From: Leptospira ainazelensis | GTDB taxonomy: Bacteria; Spirochaetota; Leptospiria; Leptospirales; Leptospiraceae | Direction of reading: 5' to 3' | NCBI RefSeq assembly: GCF_016918785.1 | Contig: NZ_JAFFPT010000045.1 | Location: forward strand, 124,001-188,000 | Length of the DNA: 64,000 bases | In this document: piece after piece, positions 17,227 through 27,880 of the stretch | How positions within the stretch are numbered: the stretch's first letter is position 1 | Layout: each line of letters begins with the position of its first letter | The notes under the pieces: generated by a model | The model's input: only the letters and a program-made list of their open reading frames with translations | What the model was told of the DNA's origin: nothing | Database searches by the model: none | Made by a program: the position numbers and the translations under genes

Positions 17227-17805
17227 ATGGAACCACTTAGCTCCCGAGAGAGATTGATCCAAACGACGGCGCAACTTTTGCAAGAGAAGGGATATCACGG
17301 TACGGGGTTGAAAGATATTCTAAAGTTAAGCGAAACACCGAGCGGCTCCTTGTATCACCATTTTCCGAACGGCAAAGAAGAATTGACCGCCGTCGCGATT
17401 TCGAATGCGGGAGAACGGCTGGAAAAACAGATTGAAACCGCGGTTGCAAACCATACGAACCTTTTCGGTGTTCTAAAAGAATTTACGGATCACCTCGCTC
17501 AAGAACTGGAGGAATCCGGATTTCAAAAAGGTTGTCCGATTGCGACGGTCGTCCTCGAAGTCGCTGCGGACAACGATCGAATTCAGAAGGTTTGTTCAGA
17601 GACATATTCCAGATGGCAAAATCTTCTTCAAAATCTTCTTCTCAAATCCGGAATGGAAGAATCCAGGATAGAATCCGTGGCAATCCTCGTTTTAGCCGCC
17701 GTAGAAGGCGCCTTTGTGCTTTGTAGAGCCCACAGGAGCATTTCACCCTTACACGCCGTTCGAAAACAATTGGAGAACGTCCTAAATCCGCTTATCCCAA
17801 TCTAA
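17227..17805 (+). CDS. TetR family regulator, LmrA/YxaF-like
   Basis: From the ATG at 17227 the product is 192 residues. The N-terminal helix-turn-helix is typical: SSRERLIQTTAQLLQEKGYH, TGLKDILKLSETPSGSLYHH and FPNGKEELTAVAI. The C-terminal half (KGCPIATVVLEVAADNDRIQ, AVEGAFVLCRAHRS) resembles the ligand domain of the LmrA/YxaF branch. Those regulators bind boxes of the form TAGA-N4-TCTA, and exactly such a site (TAGAACGATCTA) lies upstream of the next gene. Regulation of that reductase is therefore likely. A TTG at 17191 would add 12 unconserved residues and is less likely as the start. Confidence 0.85.
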   Translation: MEPLSSRERLIQTTAQLLQEKGYHGTGLKDILKLSETPSGSLYHHFPNGKEELTAVAISNAGERLEKQIETAVANHTNLFGVLKEFTDHLAQELEESGFQKGCPIATVVLEVAADNDRIQKVCSETYSRWQNLLQNLLLKSGMEESRIESVAILVLAAVEGAFVLCRAHRSISPLHAVRKQLENVLNPLIPI

Positions 17806-17846
17806 AAGAAAGTTCTTGACCGTTTTGAGCTTTTGTATTGATTTGG

Positions 17847-17858
17847 TAGAACGATCTA
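17847..17858. promoter_or_regulatory. Candidate operator for the LmrA-like TetR regulator
   Basis: TAGAACGATCTA is a TAGA/TCTA inverted repeat 24 bp before the ATG at 17883 and just downstream of a TTGACC element at 17816. Its form matches boxes known for the LmrA/QdoR regulators of Bacillus, and the adjacent regulator is of that branch. Confidence 0.6.
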
Positions 17859-17882
17859 TCTAGTCGCTTTGGAGAAAACGAA

Positions 17883-18848
<966 letters not shown>

Positions 18849-19182
18849 ATTTTACTCCGATAAAAAGTTACGAGTCTTTTTAAAAACGTTAGGATTCTTT
18901 TTTTTATCGTTGTTTCGACAAAGTGGTTTTTTCCGAAATTCTTCTTGCAACGGACCTAAAGTTCGATTTGAGGCATCGAGGAGATTTTTTTTCAAAAAAA
19001 CTCTCCTCCAAAATCCGGAGTTCCGTCCAAAAACTTCCAAATCGACTTGATTTTACCCTCCTGGGTTGATCTTAGATTGAACTTCGCAAAATCGATTTTT
19101 TTAAAAATTCCGATTTCCGATAAAAAAAATCCAGGGATTTCTCGTTTCAAACGACTTCGATTTCGAGGAATCAAGAAAAACT
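18849..19182. other. Gene-free leader region with hairpin
   Basis: The 334 bp between the reductase and the ECF sigma gene hold no supported gene. The main structure is the long hairpin at 18978-19008; further short GGAG/CTCC and ATTCCGAT repeats lie to its right. The stretch probably ends the upstream transcript and carries the sigma gene promoter. Confidence 0.45.
18978..19008 (+). terminator. Long hairpin upstream of the ECF sigma gene
   Basis: GAGGAGA-T8 pairs with A7-C-TCTCCTC, a stem of 14 bp with a single bulge and almost no loop. Because the T run lies within the stem, it could serve as a terminator on either strand. Confidence 0.5.
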
Positions 19183-19716
19183 TTGGCTTCATTGGAACAA
19201 TTCTACCGCCGAGAAAGAAGAAAGATCCTCGCTTGGATCCGATACCGAGTTGCGGATCCGGAAGAAGCGGAAGATTTGCTTCAGGAATCCTTCGTATCCG
19301 CTCTCGGTGAGATGAACGCTGCCGGTGAAATCGAAAACGTAATCGCCTATACATACGCCGTTTTACGAAACAAGGTCAAGGATTGGTATCGAAAACGAAA
19401 ATCCGGACAGTATCGTCATTCTGCGTTAGGCGAAGAATTCTCTCTCGATTCTTATCTTCCCGATACTGCCCCCAATCCCGAGAAGGAATTTTACAGAACG
19501 CTTCTCTTGGAAGAATTATCGATCGCGATTGACGAACTTCCTTCGGATCAAAAGTTCGCCTTCGTCCAGAATTCTTTTGAAGGAAAGACGTTCCAAGAAC
19601 TTTCTCTGGAAACAGGAATTGCGGAAGGAACTCTCTCGGCGAGGAAGACTTATGCAAAGGAATTCTTAACCCGAAGACTCAAGGATTTGAAATCTTTATT
19701 CCTCGAAAACTTTTAA
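19183..19716 (+). CDS. ECF-type RNA polymerase sigma factor
   Basis: The 177-residue protein shows sigma region 2 (ILAWIRYRVADPEEAEDLLQ, AYTYAVLRNKVKDWYRKR) and region 4 (DELPSDQKFAFVQNSFEGK, TFQELSLETGIAEGTLSARK). The frame starts at TTG 19183 with GAGGA 13 bp upstream; a second TTG at 19192 is an alternative. Two small genes follow closely, a short membrane protein 15 bp after its stop and a VOC protein. No zinc-type anti-sigma is present; the membrane protein could play that part, but nothing in its sequence proves it. Confidence 0.85.
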   Translation: MASLEQFYRRERRKILAWIRYRVADPEEAEDLLQESFVSALGEMNAAGEIENVIAYTYAVLRNKVKDWYRKRKSGQYRHSALGEEFSLDSYLPDTAPNPEKEFYRTLLLEELSIAIDELPSDQKFAFVQNSFEGKTFQELSLETGIAEGTLSARKTYAKEFLTRRLKDLKSLFLENF

Positions 19717-19731
19717 AGGATAGAATTAAAT

Positions 19732-20037
19732 ATGGAATCAGAAATGAAACACCATGGTTGTAGAAGGGGATTCTTTTTTGGAAGATTACTTTTTATACCG
19801 ATCATCATTTTCGGAATCGGAGCTCTTGTTTGGCAACTTTGGAACTGGTTGATGCCTACGATCTTCGGTTTGACGACGATCGACTATTGGCAAGCCTGCG
19901 GACTTCTTGTTTTGTCTCACCTATTGATCAAACCCGGGTTCGGATGGCATAGGGGGGGAGGGCCCGGAAGGGGCAGACGTTGGAAACAAAGGGTTCGACG
20001 TCGTATGCAAGAAAAAGGATCCAAAGAGGAGAGATAA
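19732..20037 (+). CDS. Small membrane protein, unknown
   Basis: The 101-residue protein has two hydrophobic helices (about residues 17-38 and 54-68, the latter in IDYWQACGLLVLSHLLI) between a Cys/His-containing N-terminus (KHHGCRRG) and a strongly basic C-terminus rich in Gly and Arg (WHRGGGPGRGRRWKQR). Similar small proteins follow ECF sigma genes in several phyla as I recall, but no function is known. It lies 15 bp after the sigma gene and 1 bp before the VOC gene, so the three are one operon. Confidence 0.7.
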   Translation: MESEMKHHGCRRGFFFGRLLFIPIIIFGIGALVWQLWNWLMPTIFGLTTIDYWQACGLLVLSHLLIKPGFGWHRGGGPGRGRRWKQRVRRRMQEKGSKEER

Positions 20038-20038
20038 G

Positions 20039-20401
20039 ATGCTGAAGTTGCAATATTTGGATCATATCGGGATCTCCTCCGAAAATCCGGAGAAAAGCGT
20101 CGGTTTTTATAGGACGCTTTTCGGAATGAGTTTGGACGAACGGGGTAATCAGAATATTCAAACATTAAGATTAGATAATATTCATTTGGTGATTTCGAAC
20201 TTACAAAAAGGGGAGGAGAATACTTCGAGGCATCTTTTGGATCATATCGCATTTCGAGTGGATTCGGATTCCTTTGATCGCGCAAAAGACGAACTTCGTC
20301 GTTTAGAAATGGAAGTCTCCGAAGTTGTGGACCACGGTTTGGTTCGTTCGATATACTTTAAGGATCCCGACGGATATCTTGTGGAACTATTGTGTGGATG
20401 A
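20039..20401 (+). CDS. VOC family protein (glyoxalase/dioxygenase-like)
   Basis: The 120-residue protein is a single vicinal oxygen chelate unit with two beta-alpha-beta-beta-beta modules. The first starts LDHIGISSENPEKSVGFY and the second LLDHIAFRVDSDSFDRAKDE, ending YFKDPDGYLVELLCG. The histidines of both DHI motifs and the final glutamate are the usual metal ligands. Such proteins are isomerases, dioxygenases or resistance factors, and the substrate is not apparent. It starts 1 bp after the stop of the membrane protein, showing translational coupling. Confidence 0.85.
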   Translation: MLKLQYLDHIGISSENPEKSVGFYRTLFGMSLDERGNQNIQTLRLDNIHLVISNLQKGEENTSRHLLDHIAFRVDSDSFDRAKDELRRLEMEVSEVVDHGLVRSIYFKDPDGYLVELLCG

Positions 20402-20608
20402 CCTCCGGCATATTTTCGAGAAAAACAATCGCTCGGAAATATGTCTTTTCACTCTATCGTTTGATTTTCTGATCGAGCTTTCTTTTTACTTTACAATTTG
20501 CGGAACTCCCTTAAATCAGTCGGCATTCTTCCGTAGTATCTCCACCGTGGAACGGTATAAAGGAAAGAGAGGAAAAATTTCGTCGATTCATCCAACGTCC
20601 ATCTTCCC

Positions 20609-21532
20609 ATGCCGAATCAAAGAAACTCAATCCCAGCCCCTCTTGCTTTCGAATTTATAAAAACCATTCGCCTTCTGGCCCTTTCCGGAAAAAAGAATTT
20701 TCGAAATTATCTGATCGATCCCTTGCTGTACGCGGGTTGGGAGCGGGAAAAGTCTCACTCCGCTCAAACTTCGGGAAAGATCATCGATAAGATCCAAGCG
20801 GATTCTCAAGATTCGGCTTATGTGCACGCCATCGGATTACACTGTAAACGTTTGGTTTCACACGCGCTTGGTGAGAATTTGTCCGCGGTCGGAGACAGTT
20901 GTATTTTCTTTTTAGAAAAAATTCAGGAACAGGAAACGGTCGCTGAAAGCAAAGAAGCCTTGGAATTTTTTTCGGTCATTGAAAAACCGCTCTCGGAATT
21001 CAGAGAACTCAATCGTTCCAAAAGCGAAAAACTCTTCGAGGATTCGATCAAGAATTTTTCTCCGGAAGAATTGAAGAACGTTTTGGAACCCGTCAAACTC
21101 GATACACACAGACAAAAAGTATACTTAGATAGAGAGGTTCATCGTCTCTACAATATGATTCTTACGGCGACTAAGTCGAACGACCTCCCCAAATGTAAAA
21201 AATTATTATCTTCGTATATTATAAAATTCAGCGATTCGGAAGATTATAACCTCCAGGAAGTGGAGAATCTGATCGGCGCTCTGGAAAAACGAGATCCATT
21301 TTTTAAGGAGAATCTCAGGGATTCGTTGGCGATCGAACTCTACTATCTGATTACGAAAGGAATTTTGGAAGGAAATCCCAAAAAGGCGATTCAAGGAATT
21401 CGAAAATACGCTCATATTTTTGAAGGTGATCCGAACGCGAAATATTATTACGAAATCGACGGGTTGGAACGAAAACTCTACGGCATCATACGTGAAAAAG
21501 ATATTATGAAAGATATTAAAAAGGGAATTTAA
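20609..21532 (+). CDS. Unknown protein at the head of an Rsb-type operon
   Basis: The 307-residue protein is soluble, probably largely helical, and has no recognised domain. Notable segments are FIKTIRLLALSGKKNFRNY, LYNMILTATKSNDLPKCKKL and a terminal helix rich in Lys, Asp and Ile (EKDIMKDIKKGI). Its C-terminal part, with YYLITKGILEGNPKKAIQGI, has a TPR-like look but no clear repeat. The STAS gene begins 1 bp after its stop, so it is transcribed and probably translated with the partner-switching genes and may act as their input or output component. Confidence 0.7.
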   Translation: MPNQRNSIPAPLAFEFIKTIRLLALSGKKNFRNYLIDPLLYAGWEREKSHSAQTSGKIIDKIQADSQDSAYVHAIGLHCKRLVSHALGENLSAVGDSCIFFLEKIQEQETVAESKEALEFFSVIEKPLSEFRELNRSKSEKLFEDSIKNFSPEELKNVLEPVKLDTHRQKVYLDREVHRLYNMILTATKSNDLPKCKKLLSSYIIKFSDSEDYNLQEVENLIGALEKRDPFFKENLRDSLAIELYYLITKGILEGNPKKAIQGIRKYAHIFEGDPNAKYYYEIDGLERKLYGIIREKDIMKDIKKGI

Positions 21533-21533
21533 A

Positions 21534-21875
21534 ATGGCGACACTTACCATTCAGGAAAAGAAAGAAGGGAATCTTTTGATTCTTCAGATTCAAGGCGAGA
21601 TCGACGCAAAGACGGCGCCGGATCTCAAGCTCAAACTGGAATCTTCCATAGGAAACGGATCCACACGAATCGTCTGCGACTTTTCCGGGGTTTCTTATAT
21701 CGCTTCGGCGGGCATAGGAGTTCTCAATTCGATTCTTAAATTCTTAAAAGAAAAATCCGGAGAATTGGTTTTTTCGAATATAAAAAAAGAAGTTAGGGAT
21801 ACGATGGATCTTATGTATTTTACAAAAAAAATCAGGACTTTCGAGACCGTAAAGGACGCGTTAGCCGGATTTTGA
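21534..21875 (+). CDS. STAS-domain anti-sigma factor antagonist (RsbV/SpoIIAA type)
   Basis: The 113-residue protein is a single STAS domain: LLILQIQGEIDAKTAPDLK, then RIVCDFSGVSYIASAGIGVL with Ser58 at the position phosphorylated in RsbV-type antagonists, and a C-terminal helix ending TVKDALAGF. In partner switching the unphosphorylated antagonist binds the kinase-type anti-sigma and frees its target, and phosphorylation reverses this. Its stop overlaps the TTG option for the next gene, the kinase partner, and the phosphatase gene follows, so the complete switch is encoded here. Confidence 0.9.
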   Translation: MATLTIQEKKEGNLLILQIQGEIDAKTAPDLKLKLESSIGNGSTRIVCDFSGVSYIASAGIGVLNSILKFLKEKSGELVFSNIKKEVRDTMDLMYFTKKIRTFETVKDALAGF

Positions 21876-21883
21876 ACCGCGCA

Positions 21884-22321
21884 ATGGATGCGAAAAAAGA
21901 AAAAATTCATACTTTCCCAAACGATCTTTCCGAATTAGCCAAGGTGCGTGAAGAGGTTCGAAACTTTCTGGGAAACGAATGCGGGGATCTGATTCGGGGG
22001 AGACTCGTGTTTGCCTTGGACGAAGCGATTACTAACGTAATCGAACACGGGTTTCCAGATCAAAACGCGTCTAACGTAGAACTTAGGATGCAAAAAAATC
22101 GAAAATCCTGGCGGTTTACTATCACCGATGAAGGAATTCCGTTCGACCCTACGTTAAAAAAAAGTGATACTTGGAAAGAACTTTTTGAAACCGGAGCCGA
22201 CGGAGGGTTCGGTCTTCGTTCTCTAAAAAAAATCATGACGGTCCGTTATTCCCGTCTTAAAAAACCTGCACGCAACCGACTTACCTTAATCCATTCGAGG
22301 AACGACAATGATTCGAAGTAA
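21884..22321 (+). CDS. Serine kinase anti-sigma factor (RsbW/SpoIIAB-like ATPase)
   Basis: From the ATG at 21884 the protein has 145 residues; a TTG at 21872 in frame overlaps the preceding stop and is an alternative. The GHKL ATPase motifs are present: N box in FALDEAITNVIEHGFPD, G1 box in ITDEGIPFDP and G2 box in GADGGFGLRSLKKIM. Such proteins phosphorylate the STAS antagonist and bind their own target, a sigma factor or another regulator. The phosphatase gene starts 14 bp before its stop. No sigma gene lies in the operon, so the target is elsewhere or is not a sigma factor. Confidence 0.88.
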   Translation: MDAKKEKIHTFPNDLSELAKVREEVRNFLGNECGDLIRGRLVFALDEAITNVIEHGFPDQNASNVELRMQKNRKSWRFTITDEGIPFDPTLKKSDTWKELFETGADGGFGLRSLKKIMTVRYSRLKKPARNRLTLIHSRNDNDSK

Positions 22322-25286
22322 ACTCCTTCGGAAATTCCTTCCGGGCATACGTGCGAAGTTATCCTTTTTTACGGCGATCCTTGTAGTATCCATTCTCGCG
22401 ATAACCTCCTTCGTCAATTACAATCAGCAGAAGAGCGCCTTGGAAGAGAAGATGAATTCGGAACTCAAGGCGCCTCTTGAGTATGTGAACGGCGCGGTTC
22501 TGGAACTCGAAAACTTGAGTCACAGTCTGATTTTGATCGAAGAATTTAAAATTCGCGTCAAAGAAAAAAAACAACAACTCAGTAAATTTAAAAGAAGGGT
22601 CCTTCGGAAAGAAGGAGGACTTTTTGGAGCGCTTAAATCTTTCGGGGCGTCCATCGGTTTAAAAGTAAAGTATAACTATTATCAAAAATCAATCGATACC
22701 TACTTTACCCGATATCTTTCCGAAAAAGAAATTCAAGAGTTTGAAACCAAGGTAAAGGGAGAATTAAGAAAGGAAAACGGAGCGCCTATCGATTCCAAAC
22801 TTTATCAAAGGATGTTGAGTCTGGCAAAAGAGACCGCGTCCGCGAAAATCGCCGCAGAATCCGCAAACGCCCGGATCGAGGAGGTCGACGAAACTATCAA
22901 AGAATTGGAGACTTCGATTTACGCCTCCGAAACCGATTTCAAAAAGAAGAATATTCTAATTTCGGAAAAGGAAAAACTTTCAAAGGAAATTAAAATTCTA
23001 CAAAGGGACGTTCCGACATTGGAAAAAAAATCAGCGTTAGGTGAAACTGCTCTTACAAAAACGTTGCAGAATTTTTTTAAAGGCGCTTATAAGGACAAGA
23101 TCGCTTCTTTGGGACTTCTTCCCGATAAGGTTCGAATTCTCGCTTACGACACTTCCGGAAAACAAACCCTCGATACGGGTCTGTTATTTCCTCAGTCTTC
23201 CGGAACTGGAAAAAAGTTATTGAGCCTAAAAGAATTCGAGGAAAGTCGAGCGGGTTTGTTTCAAAATCAGGACATATTCAAGGCGATTCAAGAATACGGA
23301 GAACCGGAAAATTACGAAGTCGGCGGAAGACAATACGAAGTTTCGTACCGTTCAGTTTTTAGAAATCCGGGAACGGCGGAGAGATCCAAAATTTTAGCCG
23401 ACGAAATTTCCGAAAATGGGAACGGATGGAAAGAATATTTCGAAGAGGATAAAAAATTCTCCTTAGGCCTCGGTGAACTTTCTCAAAAATTAAAAACCCG
23501 ACTTTCGGAATTGAAAAAAAAAGGAAAGGTTAAGCCGTCCTCCGATTTGGAGTTTAAGAATTTATATTCCCAATATAGGAAAATTCTAAAAAGCAGGGAA
23601 GATATATTAGAAGAATTGAATCCGTATAAAAAAGATCGAAAAAAATGGGAAGAGGATTGGAATTCTGAAAAAAAATCCCTGACGAACGTATCGAAATCGT
23701 TAAACGAAGAACTTCTTTTCTGGCGGAAAAAGGAAGTGATGCCGATCAAGTCCGACGAAAACAAAATTTCGACGGAAGAAATTCAGGAAAAGATTCGTTC
23801 TTTGGAAGCCAAGGCCGAAGAAGTGCGGGAGGTTTTGGAACGTCTCGAGACGGGCAAAGGAGATTGGACTGAAACTAAAATCTTTCAAGTACCGGATACT
23901 TTTTCCGGATTGAGAGAAGCGGCTTTGGACGAGTTTGCGTTTCTTCCGTATCGTTCCGATTCCAATTCTATGAGACGATACTGGAAGGACGAAGAAGAAA
24001 GAAAACTTACAAAAAAGAAATGGGCTCTTCTGAGGGAATGGATTTTGAGCGGGAATTCGGAAACCGAACTTCCTAAGTCCAAACTTCCGATTTTAGATTC
24101 TGGAATTTTGATTCGAAGCAGGAGTGAAGCCGAAGAATGGATGTGGGCCCTCGATTCCACTCCTTTGTTAAGCGACATCGAAGGTGAAACAAAAGGACTC
24201 GGTTACGATCTTCTTCTCAAAAATCATTTAGGGTATAATATCGTTCTTTTGGATCGAACCGAAGGTTTGAGAAAAATCCGTCGGAATCGGGAAGCACTTC
24301 TACGTTATACGTCTTTGATCGGATGTTTTGCGGTTTTACTCGCCTATCTCCTCGCATGGGTTGCCGCGAAACGAATCAAGGTAATCATCGATAAAACGGA
24401 AGAAGTCGGAAAAGGAAATCTCAACGTAGAGTTTCCTCCGTCAGGGTACGACGAAATCGGAATTTTGGGCGAATCTCTCAATCAAATGATCCACGGCCTA
24501 AAAGAGAGGGAAGAGATGAAAGGGGAACTTCTCGCCGCAGAGGAGATTCAGAAACGCCTTCTTCCCGATAGACTTCCTAGTAATCTTGGAAACGCCGTCG
24601 AGTTCGGGGCGTTTTACAAGGCGATGGCCGGAGTGGGCGGGGACTATTATGATTTTATAGAACTCGGTAGAACCGAGGTTGCACTTTGTGTGGGCGACGT
24701 TTCCAATCACGGAGTCGGACCTGCGATCGTCATGTCCTTGTTTCGAGCGCAGGTTCGTTCGATTCTTAGAAAAGGAGAAAGGGATCTTCGAAAAATTCTT
24801 CTCGAACTAAACGAATATCTTTATTCGGATACTCCGGATCATATTTTTGTCACTTTTTTTATCGCAATTTACGATCAGAGCTCGGCTAAGATGCGTTATA
24901 TCTCGGCCGGACACGTAAAACCGTTGTTATACGACGCATCCGAGAAAAAATTAAGGGAACTTCCCGGAGGCGGTCTTCCGATCGGGATGGATGAAAATTC
25001 TTTTTTTGAAACAACCATCGAACCGAAGGCGTTTCAGATGGATCCGGGGGACATTTTCTTTCAATATACCGACGGTCTTGACGAGGCAAGAAATTCGAAA
25101 GGCGTCATGTATGGAAAAGATCGAATTTTTCAGATGATCATTGCAAACGCGAATAACGCGCCGACCCAAGTCATCCAGGCGATTGTGGACGATTTGGATT
25201 CCTATACGGGGAAAAGTATCGGAAGTTCCGGATTTTCGGAACTTTCCGACGATATAGCGATGATTTCGATGAAACGAAAAAGTTAA
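22308..25286 (+). CDS. Membrane SpoIIE/RsbU-type serine phosphatase with HAMP domain
   Basis: The 992-residue protein has a membrane helix near residues 16-33 and a second near 665-685. Between them lies a very long, charged region with coiled-coil segments ([27 protein letters not shown]-type helices) that would face the periplasm. A HAMP linker follows ([29 protein letters not shown]), and residues about 745-990 form the PP2C-like SpoIIE domain: [60 protein letters not shown] and SDDIAMI. It should dephosphorylate the STAS antagonist when its sensor is stimulated. The stop overlaps that of the convergent aldo/keto reductase by 3 bp. Confidence 0.9.
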   Translation: MIRSKLLRKFLPGIRAKLSFFTAILVVSILAITSFVNYNQQKSALEEKMNSELKAPLEYVNGAVLELENLSHSLILIEEFKIRVKEKKQQLSKFKRRVLRKEGGLFGALKSFGASIGLKVKYNYYQKSIDTYFTRYLSEKEIQEFETKVKGELRKENGAPIDSKLYQRMLSLAKETASAKIAAESANARIEEVDETIKELETSIYASETDFKKKNILISEKEKLSKEIKILQRDVPTLEKKSALGETALTKTLQNFFKGAYKDKIASLGLLPDKVRILAYDTSGKQTLDTGLLFPQSSGTGKKLLSLKEFEESRAGLFQNQDIFKAIQEYGEPENYEVGGRQYEVSYRSVFRNPGTAERSKILADEISENGNGWKEYFEEDKKFSLGLGELSQKLKTRLSELKKKGKVKPSSDLEFKNLYSQYRKILKSREDILEELNPYKKDRKKWEEDWNSEKKSLTNVSKSLNEELLFWRKKEVMPIKSDENKISTEEIQEKIRSLEAKAEEVREVLERLETGKGDWTETKIFQVPDTFSGLREAALDEFAFLPYRSDSNSMRRYWKDEEERKLTKKKWALLREWILSGNSETELPKSKLPILDSGILIRSRSEAEEWMWALDSTPLLSDIEGETKGLGYDLLLKNHLGYNIVLLDRTEGLRKIRRNREALLRYTSLIGCFAVLLAYLLAWVAAKRIKVIIDKTEEVGKGNLNVEFPPSGYDEIGILGESLNQMIHGLKEREEMKGELLAAEEIQKRLLPDRLPSNLGNAVEFGAFYKAMAGVGGDYYDFIELGRTEVALCVGDVSNHGVGPAIVMSLFRAQVRSILRKGERDLRKILLELNEYLYSDTPDHIFVTFFIAIYDQSSAKMRYISAGHVKPLLYDASEKKLRELPGGGLPIGMDENSFFETTIEPKAFQMDPGDIFFQYTDGLDEARNSKGVMYGKDRIFQMIIANANNAPTQVIQAIVDDLDSYTGKSIGSSGFSELSDDIAMISMKRKS

Positions 25287-26263
25287 CCAACCGTATTCTT
25301 TTTCCATTCCGGATAACGTGCGCCCTTTGCGATTCCCTTTGGAGCGATCGAATCGATTTCTTTTAAATCGTTTTCGGTTAGTTTCACTTTCAACGCTCCG
25401 AAGTTTTCTTCGAGATACGGAATTCTTTTTGTTCCCGGAATCGGTACGATATTGTCTCCTTGTGTCAAAACCCAAGCCAACGCAAGTTGAGAAGGTTTAC
25501 ATTCTTTTTGTCTTGCAAGACTTTCTATTTTTTGAACGAGTTCTAAATTCTTCGTAAAGTTCTCTCCTTGAAAACGAGGAGACATTCTACGATAGTCATC
25601 CGGAGCAAAGTCCTCAAACCTCTTGATTTGTCCGGTTAAAAACCCCCTTCCCAAAGGGCTATAGGCGACAAAGCCGACTCCAAGTTCTTTGCAGGTGTCG
25701 AGTATGTCGTCCTCGGGTTCCCGACTCCAAAGCGAATATTCGTTTTGTATCGCTGAAATAGGATAAACTGCATTCGCTTTTCTTAATGTATCGGAGTTGA
25801 CTTCCGAAATTCCCACATAACGAATTTTCCCTTGTTCGACCAAACGACCCATGGCTCCTACCGTTTCTTCGATCGGAGTATTTGGGTCAAGACGGTGCAT
25901 ATAATAGAGATCGATCGTTTCGACTTTCAGACGTTTCAAACTCGCTTCGCAGGAGGATTGAACATACTTAGGAGTTCCGTTGTAACCGCGGACCGAGGGA
26001 TCGGACGGGTCCCTTACGATTCCGAACTTTGTCGCTAAAGTAATTTCCGAACGAATTCCTTTGAGAGCGAGACTCAGTAATTCTTCGTTGATATAAGGAC
26101 CGTACATGTCCGCCGTATCCCAAAAAGTAATACCGAGTTCGTAAGCTCTTCTCAGCGTCTTTAATGATTCGGAATCGTCTCTTGTTCCGTAAAATTCGCT
26201 CATACCCATACAACCTAAGCCGAGCCTCGAAGTTTTCAAACCTTGTGTTCCTAATGACGTCAT
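25283..26263 (-). CDS. Aldo/keto reductase
   Basis: The 326-residue protein is an (alpha/beta)8 aldo/keto reductase of the AKR13-like type. It starts with [20 protein letters not shown], has the catalytic Asp and Tyr in [15 protein letters not shown], the Lys in LATKFGIV and the His in YYMHRLDP. The NADPH site is [12 protein letters not shown] and [14 protein letters not shown]. It reduces aldehydes or ketones in the cytoplasm, with substrate unknown. It converges on the RsbU-like gene with overlapping stops, and its start region faces a divergent membrane protein across an AT-rich inverted repeat. Confidence 0.9.
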   Translation of the reverse strand: MTSLGTQGLKTSRLGLGCMGMSEFYGTRDDSESLKTLRRAYELGITFWDTADMYGPYINEELLSLALKGIRSEITLATKFGIVRDPSDPSVRGYNGTPKYVQSSCEASLKRLKVETIDLYYMHRLDPNTPIEETVGAMGRLVEQGKIRYVGISEVNSDTLRKANAVYPISAIQNEYSLWSREPEDDILDTCKELGVGFVAYSPLGRGFLTGQIKRFEDFAPDDYRRMSPRFQGENFTKNLELVQKIESLARQKECKPSQLALAWVLTQGDNIVPIPGTKRIPYLEENFGALKVKLTENDLKEIDSIAPKGIAKGARYPEWKKNTVG

Positions 26264-26300
26264 CTTTGTTAGACATTCCTTATGGATATTTTTATCTTGA

Positions 26301-26345
26301 GAATTTAAAATCGTAAAATATACAATTTTAAATTCAAAATAGAAT
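26301..26345. promoter_or_regulatory. Inverted repeat between divergent genes
   Basis: GAATTTAAAAT (26301-26311) and ATTTTAAATTC (26335-26345) are perfect complements 23 bp apart, in the 149-bp gap between the aldo/keto reductase and the gene at 26413. It could be an operator serving both promoters or an AT-rich curved region; no regulator gene is adjacent. Confidence 0.4.
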
Positions 26346-26412
26346 CTTGTTGTAAAACTAAATTCTACTAATATACTGTGTTGGAATTCTCAACCCGTCA
26401 AGGAATAGTTTC

Positions 26413-27150
26413 ATGTCTCGAAAATGGATTGGTATGTTTATCCTATTTACGCTGTTAGGCGTCTCCGCTTTGAACGCTCAGGTCCCAGCCCCGCCCGAAA
26501 TCAAAACCGCCAAAACAAACCAGCCAACGAAACAAGATCTTACAACGAGGAGGAACATGCTCGAATGGCATCAAATCTCCGGTTTTATCACCTTAGGTCT
26601 TTGGTTGGCTACAAACCTGGAAGGGGAAAAGGCGAAGGATAGCTTATATCGAAAATCGGATGAGTTCGCGCAAGCGATGCTTCTCGTCCACCCCGAATAC
26701 GCTACAAACGATCCTCTCTACGCGGTCGCATTGTTTCAGGGGTTAAATCAGAATAGTATAGCTGCGGATTATTTTTTACTCAAAGATCCGGCAAATAATC
26801 TTCCTCTTTACTTGGCCCTAAAGTCCGAAGAGGAATGGGAAGCTAAAAGTTCGGGTTCCTTTCATAAACAATTAGCATATGCAACATTTGGAATGTATGC
26901 TTTGACTGCGGGATTGGCCTATTTTGCTCCTAAGAGGATCGTAGACTCCGAAGATTCCGACGTAAATATTTACAGCCCGATTTTTGCGCACAAGGCCCTT
27001 ATACCGATTCATTTGGCCGCGTTGTTGCTTATGCCGTCCTTGGGGGAAAAAATCGGGAAGAACGGTCCGGACGCTGCGAGGGAGATGCAACAAGTCGGTT
27101 GGGTCGGGTTCGGAGCGCTTTCCATTTCTTTACTCGTCATTACTTTTTAA
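26413..27150 (+). CDS. Membrane protein with transmembrane histidines, paired with YceI
   Basis: The 245-residue protein has a signal peptide (cleavage near ALNAQ, residue 22) and about four membrane helices. Histidines sit at the helix edges: His53 in MLEWHQISGFITLGLW, His151 in FHKQLAYATFGMY, and His193 and His200 in FAHKALIPIHLAALLLMP. This recalls heme-coordinating four-helix proteins such as cytochrome b561. YceI-type genes are paired with a b561-type gene in other bacteria (yceJ-yceI of E. coli), and here a YceI-like gene starts 14 bp later. Heme binding is an inference. Confidence 0.65.
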   Translation: MSRKWIGMFILFTLLGVSALNAQVPAPPEIKTAKTNQPTKQDLTTRRNMLEWHQISGFITLGLWLATNLEGEKAKDSLYRKSDEFAQAMLLVHPEYATNDPLYAVALFQGLNQNSIAADYFLLKDPANNLPLYLALKSEEEWEAKSSGSFHKQLAYATFGMYALTAGLAYFAPKRIVDSEDSDVNIYSPIFAHKALIPIHLAALLLMPSLGEKIGKNGPDAAREMQQVGWVGFGALSISLLVITF

Positions 27151-27164
27151 GGAAACAAATCAAG

Positions 27165-27710
27165 ATGAAACTTCTCAATCGTATTCTACTTTTGGCTCTG
27201 ATTTTATTTTCCATTCCTAACTTCGCGTCCGAAGTATTAAAAAAAGACATTACGTTTTTTGCAATTCATCCTATGAAAGAAGTGCACGGAGTCTGTAAGG
27301 AAGTTCAAATCGATTCTCCAAAAATCCAGGCAGCCGGGGGCGGTTATAAACTCTCCGAGCCCTTTCAGATCAAGGTCCCCGTTTTGAAACTTCATTCCGG
27401 AGACGAGAATCGAGATTCGCATATTATGGAAATCTTAGGTTATCCGGAAACTCCGGAGATTTCGGCCGTCATCGAGTCGGTTTCTCAATCCGGTGAATCG
27501 TATTCGATCAAAGGCAAACTTACGATCAGAGGAATCACACAATCTTTTGATTCGGCTGCGAGAGTAGAAACGAAAGACTCGGGACAAATCCGAATTTTGG
27601 GAAAGGTGAATATCAAGTTTTCCGATTTTAAACTGGAAAGACCTTCTCTTCTTTTTTTGAAAGCCAAGGAAGAAATTGAAATCGGATACGATTTTCTGAT
27701 TAAGATCTGA
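27165..27710 (+). CDS. YceI-like periplasmic protein
   Basis: From the ATG at 27165 (AAGGAAA 10 bp upstream) the protein is 181 residues; the open frame upstream is not conserved. A signal peptide (LLNRILLLALILFSIPNFAS) is followed by the YceI-like lipocalin-type barrel: ITFFAIHPMKEVHGVCKEV, NRDSHIMEILGYPETPEIS, YSIKGKLTIRGITQSF and FKLERPSLLFLKAKEEIEIG. YceI proteins bind isoprenoid lipids such as quinone precursors in the periplasm. The closing segment differs slightly from the textbook pattern, so a divergent member is likely. It forms an operon with the histidine-containing membrane protein. Confidence 0.8.
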   Translation: MKLLNRILLLALILFSIPNFASEVLKKDITFFAIHPMKEVHGVCKEVQIDSPKIQAAGGGYKLSEPFQIKVPVLKLHSGDENRDSHIMEILGYPETPEISAVIESVSQSGESYSIKGKLTIRGITQSFDSAARVETKDSGQIRILGKVNIKFSDFKLERPSLLFLKAKEEIEIGYDFLIKI

Positions 27711-27880
27711 CTAAAAACGATCTTCGCAGTTTTGTCGTCGCCAATGAGGACGTCTTGTTTTCATTCAAGCTTCGGTTTTAAACGATTCTTAGATAAGGAA
27801 TCGAGAATTATTTCTTGACAGAGAAATTCTTTCGTCCTCAATTCAGTTCGCCGGTTTTATTTTAGAATGGAGCGACCAAT

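Noticed and set aside
20325..20660. Plus-strand frame of 111 residues between the VOC gene and the 307-residue gene.
   Set aside because: It begins within the VOC gene in another frame and has mixed composition without a ribosome-binding site.
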